Origin: Candidatus Promineofilum glycogenicum
GTDB lineage: Bacteria; Chloroflexota; Anaerolineae; Promineifilales; Promineifilaceae
Direction: 5' to 3'
DNA length: 64,000 bases
Assembly (NCBI GenBank): GCA_016707605.1
Contig: JADJHJ010000026.1
Location: forward strand, 124,001 to 188,000
Shown: positions 1-8,058 of the stretch, in pieces
Layout: every line of letters starts with the position of its first letter
How positions within the stretch are numbered: position 1 is the stretch's first letter
Position numbers and translations under genes: made by a program
The notes under the pieces: generated by a model
Seen by the model: only the letters and a program-made list of their open reading frames with translations
Databases searched by the model: none
What the model was told of the DNA's origin: nothing

Positions 1-1587
1 CACATCCACACCCGCCTGCCCCAGCCCGGCGAGACGGTCACGACCCTCGACGGCGCGACGCGCAAGCTGGAACCGTACACCATCCTCGTCACCGACCCGG
101 CCGGCAACCTGTCCATCGGCGGCATCATGGGCGGCCGGGAGAGCGAGATCGGGACGGAGACGAGCAACGTCCTGCTGGAGGCGGCGGCCTGGAACTTCAT
201 CAACATCCGCCGCAGCGCCAACGCCCTCGACCTGCACAGCGAGGCCGCCTACCGCTTCGGCCGCGGCGTGCCGCCCAGCCTGGCCCTGCTGGGGGCCAAA
301 CGCGCCGCCGAACTGCTGCGCACGCTGGCCGGCGGCACGGTGGCCCAGGGCATTGTGGATGCCTACCCCCGTCCGACCGCGCCGGTGGTCATCGATCTCG
401 ACCCGGCCTACGTCCGCAAGTTGAGCGGGCTTGACCTGTCGGCCGGTGACATCGCCGCGCTGCTGCGCCGTCTGGAATTCGTCGTGGAGCCGGCCGGCGA
501 GCGACTGCACGTGACCACCCCCGACCACCGCCTCGACGTGGAAGGGCCGCACGACCTGGTGGAAGAGGTCTGCCGCCTCTACCACTATGACCGCATCCCC
601 TCCACGCTGCTGGCCGACACGTTGCCGCCGCAGCGGCGCAACGTGCTGCTGGAGCGCGAGGAGCGGCTGCGCGACCTGCTGGCCCAACTGGGCTTGCAGG
701 AGATCTGGAGCTACCGGCTGACGGGCGCGGGGCGCGAGGCGCGGCTGTTGCCCGGCGGCCCGCCCGATGACCGCCCCTACGTGACGCTGAGCAACCCGCC
801 CGCGCCCGACCGCAACGTCATGCGCCACAGCGTCCTGTCGTCGGTGCTCGACGTGGCCGCGGCCAACAGCCGCCACGCGCCACGCATCGCCCTGTTCGAG
901 ATCGGCCCGGTGTATCTGGCCGGCGAAGACGGGCCGCTGCCCGATGAACAGTCGCGGCTGGCCATTGTGCTGACCGGGCGGCGGCAGGGCGAGGATTGGA
1001 CCAACGGCACGCCGTCGGCGGTCGATTTCTACGACCTGAAGGGTATTCTCGACGCCCTCTTCGCCGCGCTGCACCTGCCCGTCGGCTTCGAGGCGACCGG
1101 CCACCCCAGCTACCGCCCCGGCCGCACGGCGCGGCTGCTGGTCGGCGAGCGGCAGATCGGCGTCATGGGCGAGTTGCACCCCGGCGTGGCGCGCGCCTAT
1201 GACCTGCGTATCGAGCGCGACCAGCCGGTGCTGGCCGCCGACATCGACCTGGAGGCGCTGTTGCCGCTGATGCCTGACAGCTACAAGTACGCGCCGCTGC
1301 TGACCTATCCGCCGGTGCGCGAAGACCTGGCCCTGGTGGTCGACGCGGCGCTGCCGGCGGCGGCCGTCGAGTCGGCGCTGCGGGCCGCCGGCGGGGCGCT
1401 GCTGCGCGAGGTGGCTCTGTTCGACGTATATCAGGGGGAGCAGTTGCCGCCGGGCAAAAAGAGCCTGGCCTATCACCTGACCTTCCAGGCCCCGGACAAG
1501 ACGCTGACCGACGCCGACGTCTCGCGCCAGCGGGGGCGCATCTTGCGCCTGCTGGAGCAGCAGCTTGGGGCGACGCTGCGAGGATAA
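1..1587 (+). CDS. pheT: Phenylalanine--tRNA ligase beta subunit, 3' part (5' end outside window)
   Basis: Beta chain of the alpha2-beta2 cytosolic enzyme that charges tRNA-Phe. The frame is open from base 1, so the N-terminal tRNA-binding part lies before the window. Seen in order: the end of the B3/B4 editing region (SIGGIMGGRESEIG, then the LEAAAWNF and SEAAYRFGRGV signatures), the B5 domain (LDVEGPHDLVEEVCRLYHYD), the catalytic-like core (LSNPPAPDRNVMRHSVLSS), and a C-terminal ferredoxin-fold anticodon-binding domain (YPPVREDLALVVD, near the end LTFQAPDKTLTDADV). About 529 residues are visible out of a usual ~800. A long inverted repeat begins 3 bases after the stop codon. pheS is expected just upstream. 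Confidence 0.96.
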   Translation, partial: HIHTRLPQPGETVTTLDGATRKLEPYTILVTDPAGNLSIGGIMGGRESEIGTETSNVLLEAAAWNFINIRRSANALDLHSEAAYRFGRGVPPSLALLGAKRAAELLRTLAGGTVAQGIVDAYPRPTAPVVIDLDPAYVRKLSGLDLSAGDIAALLRRLEFVVEPAGERLHVTTPDHRLDVEGPHDLVEEVCRLYHYDRIPSTLLADTLPPQRRNVLLEREERLRDLLAQLGLQEIWSYRLTGAGREARLLPGGPPDDRPYVTLSNPPAPDRNVMRHSVLSSVLDVAAANSRHAPRIALFEIGPVYLAGEDGPLPDEQSRLAIVLTGRRQGEDWTNGTPSAVDFYDLKGILDALFAALHLPVGFEATGHPSYRPGRTARLLVGERQIGVMGELHPGVARAYDLRIERDQPVLAADIDLEALLPLMPDSYKYAPLLTYPPVREDLALVVDAALPAAAVESALRAAGGALLREVALFDVYQGEQLPPGKKSLAYHLTFQAPDKTLTDADVSRQRGRILRLLEQQLGATLRG

Positions 1588-1589
1588 GC

Positions 1590-1739
1590 AACCACAGATT
1601 ACGCAGATTTCACAGATTAAGGAAAGCGCCCCGGGGAGGGGGGGGTAGGGGGGGATCCAGAAGAAGAGAATTTTTTCTTCAATCTGCTCAGCCCAACTGC
1701 GGATCCTCTCAATCTGTGAAATCTGCGTAATCTGCGGTT
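1590..1739. repeat. CAGATT-family palindromic element (family A), copy 1
   Basis: 29-base arms at 1590-1618 and 1711-1739 are inverted complements with one mismatch. They are built from short CAGATT units (CCACAGATTACGCAGATT). The loop of about 90 bases is G-rich then A/T-rich. The element starts 3 bases after the pheT stop and ends just before the acyltransferase start, so it fills the whole gap. It may form a 3'-UTR hairpin. Confidence 0.85.
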
Positions 1740-1751
1740 TGATTTCTGCTC

Positions 1752-2466
1752 ATGGACGCCCTCCTTCGTTCACTCATCCGCGCTCTCGTTCGTCTGCTAT
1801 TCCGTATCGGCCTGCGGCTGGAGATCGAGGGGCGCGAGCACCTGCCGGCGAGCGGCCCACTGGTCATCATCGGCAACCACTTCAGCATCTACGAAGCACC
1901 GCTACTGATGGTCTTCCTGCCCTATGGCGACCAGATTACCTGGCTGGCGGCGACGGAGCTACAGGAGTCGCGCATCCTGAAGGCGCTCATCCGCCTGTTC
2001 AACATCATCCCCGTCTGGCGCGGCCAGCCCGACCGGGCGGCGCTGCGCCGGGCGTTCGACTGGCTGGCCGCAGGGGGGCCTGGTGGGCATCATGCCGGAG
2101 GGCGGCGTCGATGACTCGCTGCGCCACCTGACGCTGGCCGGGCAGCAGACGACGCTCCACGGCGGCCCCAGTTCGCGCCTCGACGCCCAACTCATCACCC
2201 CGCGGCCCGGCGCGGCCTACCTGGCCGTGCGCAGCGGCGCGCCCGTTTTGCCCACGGCCTGCCTGGGCACGGAGCGCATCGCCGCCAACCTGCGCCGCCT
2301 GCGCCGCACGCCGGTGCGGCTGATCATCGGCCCCGTCTTTGGGCCGCTGGTCGTCGATGAGTCGTTGAGCAAGGCCGAGCGGCGCGAGCGGCTGGACGAA
2401 CTGGGGCACGAGATGATGCGCCACATGGCGGCACTGATGCCGCCCGAAAACCGCGGCCCTTATTAG
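1752..2466 (+). pseudogene. plsC: 1-acyl-sn-glycerol-3-phosphate acyltransferase (PlsC-like), frame-broken
   Basis: PlsC-type enzymes acylate lysophosphatidate at the inner face of the cell membrane during phospholipid synthesis. The first part (1752 to about 2075) reads from MDALLRSLIRALVRLLFRIG and has the catalytic-block-like NHFSIYEAP (usual motif NHxxxxD). The second part continues one frame later with the substrate motif MPEGGVDDS and runs to 2466. The two halves join at a run of six G at 2073-2078. Five G would give a continuous reading (LAAGGLVGIMPEG). Joined, it would encode about 237 residues, normal for the family. Either one extra G was called in the homopolymer or the gene is really broken. 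A family A repeat fragment follows 3 bases after the stop. Confidence 0.75.
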
Positions 2467-2468
2467 AA

Positions 2469-2503
2469 GAAACCACAGATTTCACAGATTACACAGATTA
2501 GGA
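2469..2503. repeat. CAGATT-family repeat (family A), single arm
   Basis: Three tandem units (CCACAGATT, TCACAGATT, ACACAGATT) begin 3 bases after the acyltransferase stop. No opposing arm is visible, so this looks like half an element. Confidence 0.7.
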
Positions 2504-2600
2504 TTGGCCGTTGGTCGAAAGTGACCAACGACTGACGCCTAACGACTATCCCGCCAATTTAGCTAAGTATGAACCAATAGGTATATTCCACCCGGCGCGG

Positions 2601-2629
2601 TTGACACGCCGCAACCAGTGTGCTAATGT
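2601..2629 (+). promoter_or_regulatory. Sigma70-type promoter for the MarR gene
   Basis: TTGACA at 2601-2606 and TAATGT at 2624-2629 are separated by exactly 17 bases, and the MarR start lies 66 bases downstream. The leader contains CAACAGGTTG (perfect 4-base arms) within a TTGTCA-rich stretch, which could be an autoregulatory operator. The operator is only a suggestion. Confidence 0.6.
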
Positions 2630-2694
2630 AAACGCCAATACCATTGCATTGTCAACAGGTTGTCACCCGCACAACGCAGCATCACAGGGGAACC

Positions 2695-3132
2695 ATGACC
2701 GGCAGGGGACATCTCTACGACTTGATCAAGGAATCATTCCTGTTGCTCGATTTTGGCGATCGCGGCCTCTTCGACCAATTCGGACTCTCTATCTCGCGCT
2801 ACTACGCACTACACCACATCGCGGCCAACCCTGGTCTGTCTCCCAGCCGCCTAAGCCAACTGATGTTCTGTGACAAGAGCAATATCACGCGCTTGCTCCA
2901 AAGTCTGGAGGGTGAAGGCTACATTGACCGCCATCAACATGAGCAGGATGGTCGCATCCAGTGTCTCTACCTGACCGACGAGGGGCTGCGGCTGCACAAT
3001 GAGGCCTGCGCGGCGCATCTTGGCTTCGTTGAACAACGCCTGGCCGCGCTGCCGGAACCGGCCAGTGAGCAGTTGGCTGCGTCGCTGGCCAATCTCAATC
3101 GCGCGCTGGTCGCTACGCTGGCTGACGATTGA
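2695..3132 (+). CDS. MarR-family transcriptional regulator
   Basis: A dimeric winged-helix DNA-binding protein of about 145 residues, the normal MarR length. The recognition region is visible as LSQLMFCDKSNITRLLQSLE followed by the wing YIDRHQHEQDGRIQCLYLT. The start is placed at ATG 2695 (MTGRGHLYDLI) because AGGGG lies just upstream. An earlier in-frame start at 2644 has no such signal and would sit almost on the promoter. It directly precedes the maltodextrin cluster on the same strand, so it may regulate that cluster or itself. Its ligand cannot be told from sequence. Confidence 0.88.
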   Translation: MTGRGHLYDLIKESFLLLDFGDRGLFDQFGLSISRYYALHHIAANPGLSPSRLSQLMFCDKSNITRLLQSLEGEGYIDRHQHEQDGRIQCLYLTDEGLRLHNEACAAHLGFVEQRLAALPEPASEQLAASLANLNRALVATLADD

Positions 3133-3179
3133 CACCATCGCGGCGCGGGATTCATTACTAGTTTTTTACGGAATCATAG

Positions 3180-3212
3180 TATACTGGCTGCCGGCACAGT
3201 TCGGCCGGCAGC
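3180..3212 (+). promoter_or_regulatory. Possible -10 box and leader hairpin before the binding-protein gene
   Basis: TATACT at 3180-3185 resembles a -10 element, but no good -35 is seen at 16-18 bases. It is followed at once by a perfect 9-base inverted repeat, GCTGCCGGC at 3187-3195 and GCCGGCAGC at 3204-3212. The hairpin would lie at the very 5' end of the malE-type transcript, or end the marR transcript. No T tract follows. Confidence 0.4.
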
Positions 3213-3320
3213 AACGGAGGTGATAGATCGAAGAAACGCCGATCATTTCCAATACGCTGACCGAATGAACGCAGACGCCCGCACGGGCATCGTTGATAAC
3301 CTTCCAAAATGAGGAGAATA

Positions 3321-5138
3321 ATGAAGAACACCAAGTGGTATCTATTGATCGTCGTGCTGCTACTCGGCGCGATGGCCCTCGTCGCCTGTGGCGGCGGGAC
3401 GACCGAGACGACCGAGCAACCGGTCGCCACGGAAGCGGCTGAGGAGCCGGTCGAAGAAGTGGTCGAGCCGACCGAAGAGGTCATGGAAGAGCCGACCGAA
3501 GAGGTCATGGAAGAGCCGACTGAAGAGGTCGCCGCCGAGCCGACCGAGGAAATGGCCGAGACTGGCGAAATGACCCTGGCCAGCGACACGACCATGACCA
3601 TGGCTGAACTGTTGGGCAGCGACCCGAACTTCAGCACCCTGGTCGAGGCCATGACCGCGGCCGAGATGGCTGAGCCGACGGCCGAAGCCCCCGTCACCCT
3701 CTTCGCCCCGACCAACGCGGCGTTTGAGGCCCTGGACCCGGCCATGCTCGAAGAGCTGATGGCTGACCCGACCGGCGACCTGGCCCGCATTTTGCAGTAC
3801 CACGTCGTCAACGGCGCGATGATGTCGGCTGACGTCACCGCCGATGAAGACGCGATGCTCGATACGGTTGCCGGCGAGCCGTTGGACCTGTCGGCCCTCA
3901 ATCTGGTGGCCACCGACATCGAGACGGCCAATGGCGTCATCCACGTCATCGACGCCGTCCAGGTTCCGCCGACCATCGCCAACGCCGCCGCGGCCGAGGA
4001 AATCATCGCCGCCGGTGGCTCGGTCATCCGCATCTGGGCCGACAACCTGCGTATGCCCGCCCTGCGCCAAGTTGAGACGGCCTTCGAGGATGAGTACGGC
4101 GTCGAACTGCTCCTGGAGCAGGTCGGCTTCGGCGACATCCGCCGCCTGATCTCCACCGCCGGCCCGGCCGGCGAAGGCCCGGACATCATCATCGGCGCCC
4201 ATGACTGGCTCGGCGAACTGACGGCCGGTGGCCTGATCATCCCCGTTGACCTGGCCGACCGCGTGAGCGAGTTTGCCCCGGCGGCTGTTCAGGCCTTCAC
4301 CTACGGTGGCGATCTGTACGGCATGCCCATCAACACCGAGAACGTCGCCCTGTTCATCAACACCGACCTGGTGCCCGAGTGCCCGACGACCTGGACCGAA
4401 GTCCACGACATCTCGGCCGAACTCCACGCCGCCGACGCCGAGCAGTACGGCTTCGTCCGTATGGAAGGCGACCCGTATCACTTCTACCCGATCCAGACCG
4501 CCTTCGGTGGCTACATCTTCGGTCGCGACGACGCCGGCAGCTATGACCCCACCGACGTCGGTGTGGGTGATCCCGGCTCGCTGGCCGCGGCGCAGTGGTA
4601 CGAGACCATGGTCACGGAAGGCCTGCAGCCCCCGGCCATGGACTGGGACACGATGCACCTGTGGTTCGAGTCCGGCCAGGCGGCCATGCTCGTCACCGGC
4701 CCGTGGGTCACTGACCGTATCATCGCGTCGGGTGTGCCCTTCCAGATCTGCGACATCCCCGGCGAGACCGAGGAAGCCGGCCGTCCGTTCCTGGGCGCCC
4801 ACGGCTTCATGATCAGCGCCTTTAGCACGCAGGCGACCCTGGCGCAGATCTTCCTGACCGAGTTCGTGGCCACGCCCGAAGTCATGCTGGCCATGTACGA
4901 AGGCAACCCGCGCCCGCCGGCCTTCCTGGAGACGCTGGAAGCCGTCGATGATGAGTACATCGCCGCCTTCGGCCGCGCCGGCGCCAACGCCGACCCGATG
5001 CCGGCCATCCCCGAAATGGCTTCCGTGTGGGACGCCTGGGGCAACGCGGTCGTCTTGATCTCCCAGGGCGCGGATACGGCGGAGAACGCCTTCACCAACG
5101 CCCAGCAACAGATCATCACCGCCATCAGCGGCGGCTAA
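3321..5138 (+). CDS. Fasciclin (FAS1)-MalE fusion lipoprotein, ABC sugar-binding protein
   Basis: Surface lipoprotein of 605 residues. A signal peptide (MKNTKWYLLIVVLLLGAMAL) ends at lipobox Cys23. Next comes an acidic Pro/Thr/Glu linker with tandem EEPTEEVM repeats (about 24-80). A fasciclin-1 domain follows at about 92-216 (TLFAPTNAAFEAL, ILQYHVVNGAMM, then NGVIHVIDAVQVPP). A complete family 1 solute-binding domain follows at about 233-605 (VIRIWADNLRMP, GPDIIIGAHDWLGEL, GDLYGMPINTENVALFIN, AAMLVTGPW). The start is taken at ATG 3321 because AGGAG at 3312-3316 sits just before it. MalF and MalG permeases follow, so maltodextrin or a similar oligosaccharide is the likely ligand. FAS1 is an adhesion module, and its union with a binding protein is unusual. 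A strong hairpin lies between this gene and malF. Confidence 0.92.
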   Translation: MKNTKWYLLIVVLLLGAMALVACGGGTTETTEQPVATEAAEEPVEEVVEPTEEVMEEPTEEVMEEPTEEVAAEPTEEMAETGEMTLASDTTMTMAELLGSDPNFSTLVEAMTAAEMAEPTAEAPVTLFAPTNAAFEALDPAMLEELMADPTGDLARILQYHVVNGAMMSADVTADEDAMLDTVAGEPLDLSALNLVATDIETANGVIHVIDAVQVPPTIANAAAAEEIIAAGGSVIRIWADNLRMPALRQVETAFEDEYGVELLLEQVGFGDIRRLISTAGPAGEGPDIIIGAHDWLGELTAGGLIIPVDLADRVSEFAPAAVQAFTYGGDLYGMPINTENVALFINTDLVPECPTTWTEVHDISAELHAADAEQYGFVRMEGDPYHFYPIQTAFGGYIFGRDDAGSYDPTDVGVGDPGSLAAAQWYETMVTEGLQPPAMDWDTMHLWFESGQAAMLVTGPWVTDRIIASGVPFQICDIPGETEEAGRPFLGAHGFMISAFSTQATLAQIFLTEFVATPEVMLAMYEGNPRPPAFLETLEAVDDEYIAAFGRAGANADPMPAIPEMASVWDAWGNAVVLISQGADTAENAFTNAQQQIITAISGG

Positions 5139-5152
5139 TGACTGAAGCCTAG

Positions 5153-5191
5153 AATCACGGCGGCCTCTCGGCAAGAGAGGCCGCCGTGATT
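5153..5191 (+). terminator. Strong hairpin between the binding-protein gene and malF
   Basis: Perfect 17-base arms at 5153-5169 and 5175-5191 with a five-base loop (GGCAA), 14 bases after the stop codon. The downstream sequence is TGTTTATTGG, only moderately T-rich. As in other binding-protein-dependent systems, a partial terminator or RNA stabiliser here would keep binding-protein mRNA above permease mRNA. Confidence 0.8.
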
Positions 5192-5315
5192 GTTTATTGG
5201 CCAGGCCGCGCGGCGCCCCCAGCCAACCGGCCTCTCTTGGCGAATACGGTTCCATCACCAGAACCGACCGGGGTTTCCAATCAGTCCACGGGAGTTACCA
5301 TGAAGGAGGAATTTC

Positions 5316-6920
5316 ATGGCTGCCATTGAGGTCCAACCCGATAAGGGCCAGTCTTCCCGACGCGAGCGACCAACGACCCTTACGGGCAGCTTGCTGCGGA
5401 TACTGGGCCTAATCATCTTCGATGCCTTTGCCCTCTTTTTTATCTACCTGCTCCTGTCCGATGGCTACTGGCCCCTGGCGGGCATCATCGGGTTCATCAC
5501 CCTGGTCATGAACTACATCTTCCTGGCCCCCAACGCCTACCCCATGCGTTGGATGTCGCCGGGCCTGGCGTTCATGCTGCTGATCTCGGTCTACCCCATC
5601 CTCTTCACCGTCTACATCTCCTTCACCAACTTCGGGGCCAGCAACCTCTTGCCCAAGGTGCAGGCCATCGAAGTGTTGGGGCAACGCACCTTTCTACCCG
5701 AGACGGGCGCAACGCTGAACTACACCGTCTTCCAGAACGACGAGACGGGCGAATACGCCCTATGGCTCATTGGCGCCGACGGTAACTCGTTCTTCGCCAC
5801 CTTGGATGACGAGCTGGAAGCCGATGCCATCGGCGCGGGCGCGCTCGACGCCGACGGCGTGCCGAGTACCATCCCTGGCTGGACGCGGCTGACACGCGCC
5901 CAGACGGTGCAGAACATCACCGCCATCAGCCAGACCTCCTTCGGGCGTGAAGAGACGGCTGTGCAATTGACCGGCCGGCTGGGCCAGGCGGCCCAACTCC
6001 AGCAACGCTTCGTCCACGATGAGGAGTTGGATGCCATCGTCGACCGTCGTGATAACCGCACCTACTTCGCCAACGCAGAGACAGGTTTCTTCACCACTGA
6101 AGACGGTCAGACGCTGACCCCTGGCTTCCAGGTCGTCGTCGGCTTGCAGAACTATCAGCGCTTCCTGACTGATCCGTCGTTTCGCGGCCCACTGGTACGC
6201 ATCTTCATCTGGAACGTTGTTTTTGCCCTGCTCAGTGTCCTCTTCTCGTTCGCTCTGGGGTTGATGATCGCCATCGTCTTCGGCCGGACGATGCCCGGCC
6301 AGCGCGTCATCAAGTCGCTGCTGATCATCCCCTTCGCCGTGCCCCAGGTCATCACCCTGCTGGTCTGGCGCGGCATCCTGAACCCGTTGGAAGGCGTCGT
6401 GCCCAATATGCTGCAAAGCGTCTTCAACCAGCCGGTCGGCTGGCCGCCGTTCTTTGCCGACCCGATCTGGGTTAAGGTGGCGCTGATCGTCATCAACGTC
6501 TGGCTGGCCTATCCGTACTTCATGCTGATCTCCAGCGGCGCGCTCCAGGCCATTCCGACGGACATGTATGAGGCGGCCGACATCGACGGGGCCAGCGCCT
6601 GGCAGGCCTTCCGCGGTCTGACACTGCCGCTGCTGCTGGTGGCCGTTGGCCCGCTGTTGATCTCGTCCTTCACGGTCAACTTCAACAGCTTCAACGTCAT
6701 CTACCTGTTCAACAGTGGCGGCCCGCCCATGGTCGGCACGGCCTTGCCCGCCGGCCACTCCGACATCCTGATCAGCTACGTCTATAACCTGGCCTTCGGG
6801 CGCGGGTTGGCTCTGTATGGCTACGCGTCGGCGATCACGATCATGATCTTCTTCATGATGGTCATCGTGACGATATTCCAGCACCGCCGCATGGCAACCT
6901 GGGAGGAGACGACAAACTAA
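5316..6920 (+). CDS. malF: ABC maltodextrin transporter permease, MalF-like
   Basis: Inner-membrane permease of 534 residues for an oligosaccharide importer. N-terminal hydrophobic segments (about 25-105) are followed by a large extracytoplasmic insertion at roughly 110-270, comparable to the E. coli MalF P2 loop that touches the binding protein. The C-terminal part is the typical transporter core, with the EAA loop YEAADIDGASAWQAFRGLTL that docks the ATPase. The start at 5316 is fixed by AAGGAGGA at 5303-5310. The stop overlaps the malG start by one base (TAATG), so the two are translationally coupled. No MalK/MsmX ATPase is encoded nearby, which suggests a shared ATPase elsewhere in the genome. 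Confidence 0.94.
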   Translation: MAAIEVQPDKGQSSRRERPTTLTGSLLRILGLIIFDAFALFFIYLLLSDGYWPLAGIIGFITLVMNYIFLAPNAYPMRWMSPGLAFMLLISVYPILFTVYISFTNFGASNLLPKVQAIEVLGQRTFLPETGATLNYTVFQNDETGEYALWLIGADGNSFFATLDDELEADAIGAGALDADGVPSTIPGWTRLTRAQTVQNITAISQTSFGREETAVQLTGRLGQAAQLQQRFVHDEELDAIVDRRDNRTYFANAETGFFTTEDGQTLTPGFQVVVGLQNYQRFLTDPSFRGPLVRIFIWNVVFALLSVLFSFALGLMIAIVFGRTMPGQRVIKSLLIIPFAVPQVITLLVWRGILNPLEGVVPNMLQSVFNQPVGWPPFFADPIWVKVALIVINVWLAYPYFMLISSGALQAIPTDMYEAADIDGASAWQAFRGLTLPLLLVAVGPLLISSFTVNFNSFNVIYLFNSGGPPMVGTALPAGHSDILISYVYNLAFGRGLALYGYASAITIMIFFMMVIVTIFQHRRMATWEETTN

Positions 6921-7819
6921 TGGCCGCCGCTACCACCACCAAGACGGGTTCCCTGCAGGCGCTGCGCCAGAGCCAAAAGGCGCGCTTCCGCATCACGCTG
7001 GCGTTCAAGTACCTGATCGCCGCCATCGTCCTGATCTACTCGCTCTTCCCGATCATCTGGACGATCTCGGCCTCGTTCAGCCCCACGGGCAGCATCTCCG
7101 GCCAGTCGCTCATCCCCAACCCGCCGACGCTGCGCAACTACGAGCGCATCCTGGCCCAGGACTTCTGGCTGTGGATGTGGAACTCGTTCAAGGTTTCCTC
7201 CATCTCGGCCATCCTGGCCGGCCTCATCACGTTGATGTCGGCCTTCGCCTTTTCGCGCTTCCGTTGGGCCGGGCGCAGCCAGTTACTGCTGGTCATCCTG
7301 CTCATCCAGGTCTTCCCGGCCATCCTGGCCATGGTTGCCCTGTTCGCCATCCTGCAACAGATCGGCAACTACATCCCGTTCCTGGGCCTGAACACCCACG
7401 GCGGTCTGATCCTGATCTACATGGGCGGCGCGCTGGGCGTCAACGTCTGGCTGATGAAGGGCTTCTTCGACTCCATCCCCCGCGACATCGATGAGTCGGG
7501 CAAGGTCGATGGAGCGTCGGACTGGCAAATCTTCTGGCAACTGCTCTTCCCGCTGGTGCGGCCGATCATGGTCGTGTCGATGATCCTGACCTTCTTCGGC
7601 ACCTACAGCGACTACCTGATGCCGCGCATCATGATCACCACGGCCAGCAAGTTCACGCTGATGCTCGGTCTGCAAACCTTCATCGGCGCGAACTACGCCC
7701 AGGAGTGGGGCGCGTTCGCCGCCGGGGCAGTCCTGGGCGCTATCCCCATGGTCACCATCTACCTGCTCTTGCAGGACTACATCGTCGGCGGCCTGACGGC
7801 CGGGGCGGTGAAGGGCTAA
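6920..7819 (+). CDS. malG: ABC maltodextrin transporter permease, MalG-like
   Basis: Second membrane subunit, 299 residues, typical for MalG. About six transmembrane segments are visible, starting with KYLIAAIVLIYSLFPIIWTI. The EAA-type cytoplasmic loop reads DESGKVDGASDWQIFWQLLF, with the conserved G seven residues after DES. The start codon overlaps the malF stop by one base, so the partners are made in equal amounts. It completes the binding protein-MalF-MalG set. The secreted GH57 gene follows after about 240 bases. Confidence 0.94.
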   Translation: MAAATTTKTGSLQALRQSQKARFRITLAFKYLIAAIVLIYSLFPIIWTISASFSPTGSISGQSLIPNPPTLRNYERILAQDFWLWMWNSFKVSSISAILAGLITLMSAFAFSRFRWAGRSQLLLVILLIQVFPAILAMVALFAILQQIGNYIPFLGLNTHGGLILIYMGGALGVNVWLMKGFFDSIPRDIDESGKVDGASDWQIFWQLLFPLVRPIMVVSMILTFFGTYSDYLMPRIMITTASKFTLMLGLQTFIGANYAQEWGAFAAGAVLGAIPMVTIYLLLQDYIVGGLTAGAVKG

Positions 7820-7994
7820 GCGATTCATCGTGGGGCGGGCGGCGCGTCTGAAAGGGTACGACACTACTATCCGGGCATACTTCATCACGATCTGTCAACC
7901 ACGGACAATGCGACGCGATTAACGATGCTGAGATTTGTCTCTCATCTGGGCAGATTCCTGGGGGGCTCCCTTATTACTAGGTTAGACGCTTTGG

Positions 7995-8018
7995 TAGGGG
8001 CGGGTTTGAGACCCGCCA
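7995..8018. repeat. GGGGCGGGT...ACCCGCC palindrome (family F), partial copy
   Basis: GGCGGGT at 7999-8005 and ACCCGCC at 8011-8017 form a 7-base stem. The same motif with full 14-base arms occurs at 33117-33145. It lies in the 239-base gap between malG and the GH57 gene, which otherwise shows no clear signal. Confidence 0.6.
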
Positions 8019-8058
8019 AAGCAGTGTTGGCAGCCCTCCAAGCTTATGCGTCACTATT

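Noticed and set aside
2511..2873. Open frame overlapping the MarR promoter and gene
   Set aside because: It is out of frame with the regulator, crosses its promoter and has no recognisable features.
3360..5258. A 632-codon open frame on the minus strand opposite the FAS1-MalE gene
   Set aside because: It is antisense to a convincingly coding gene, is rich in Gly/Arg/Asp/His expected from GC-rich complement, and has no domain. The same applies to other long antisense frames (9385-11181, 12056-13825, 31662-33197).
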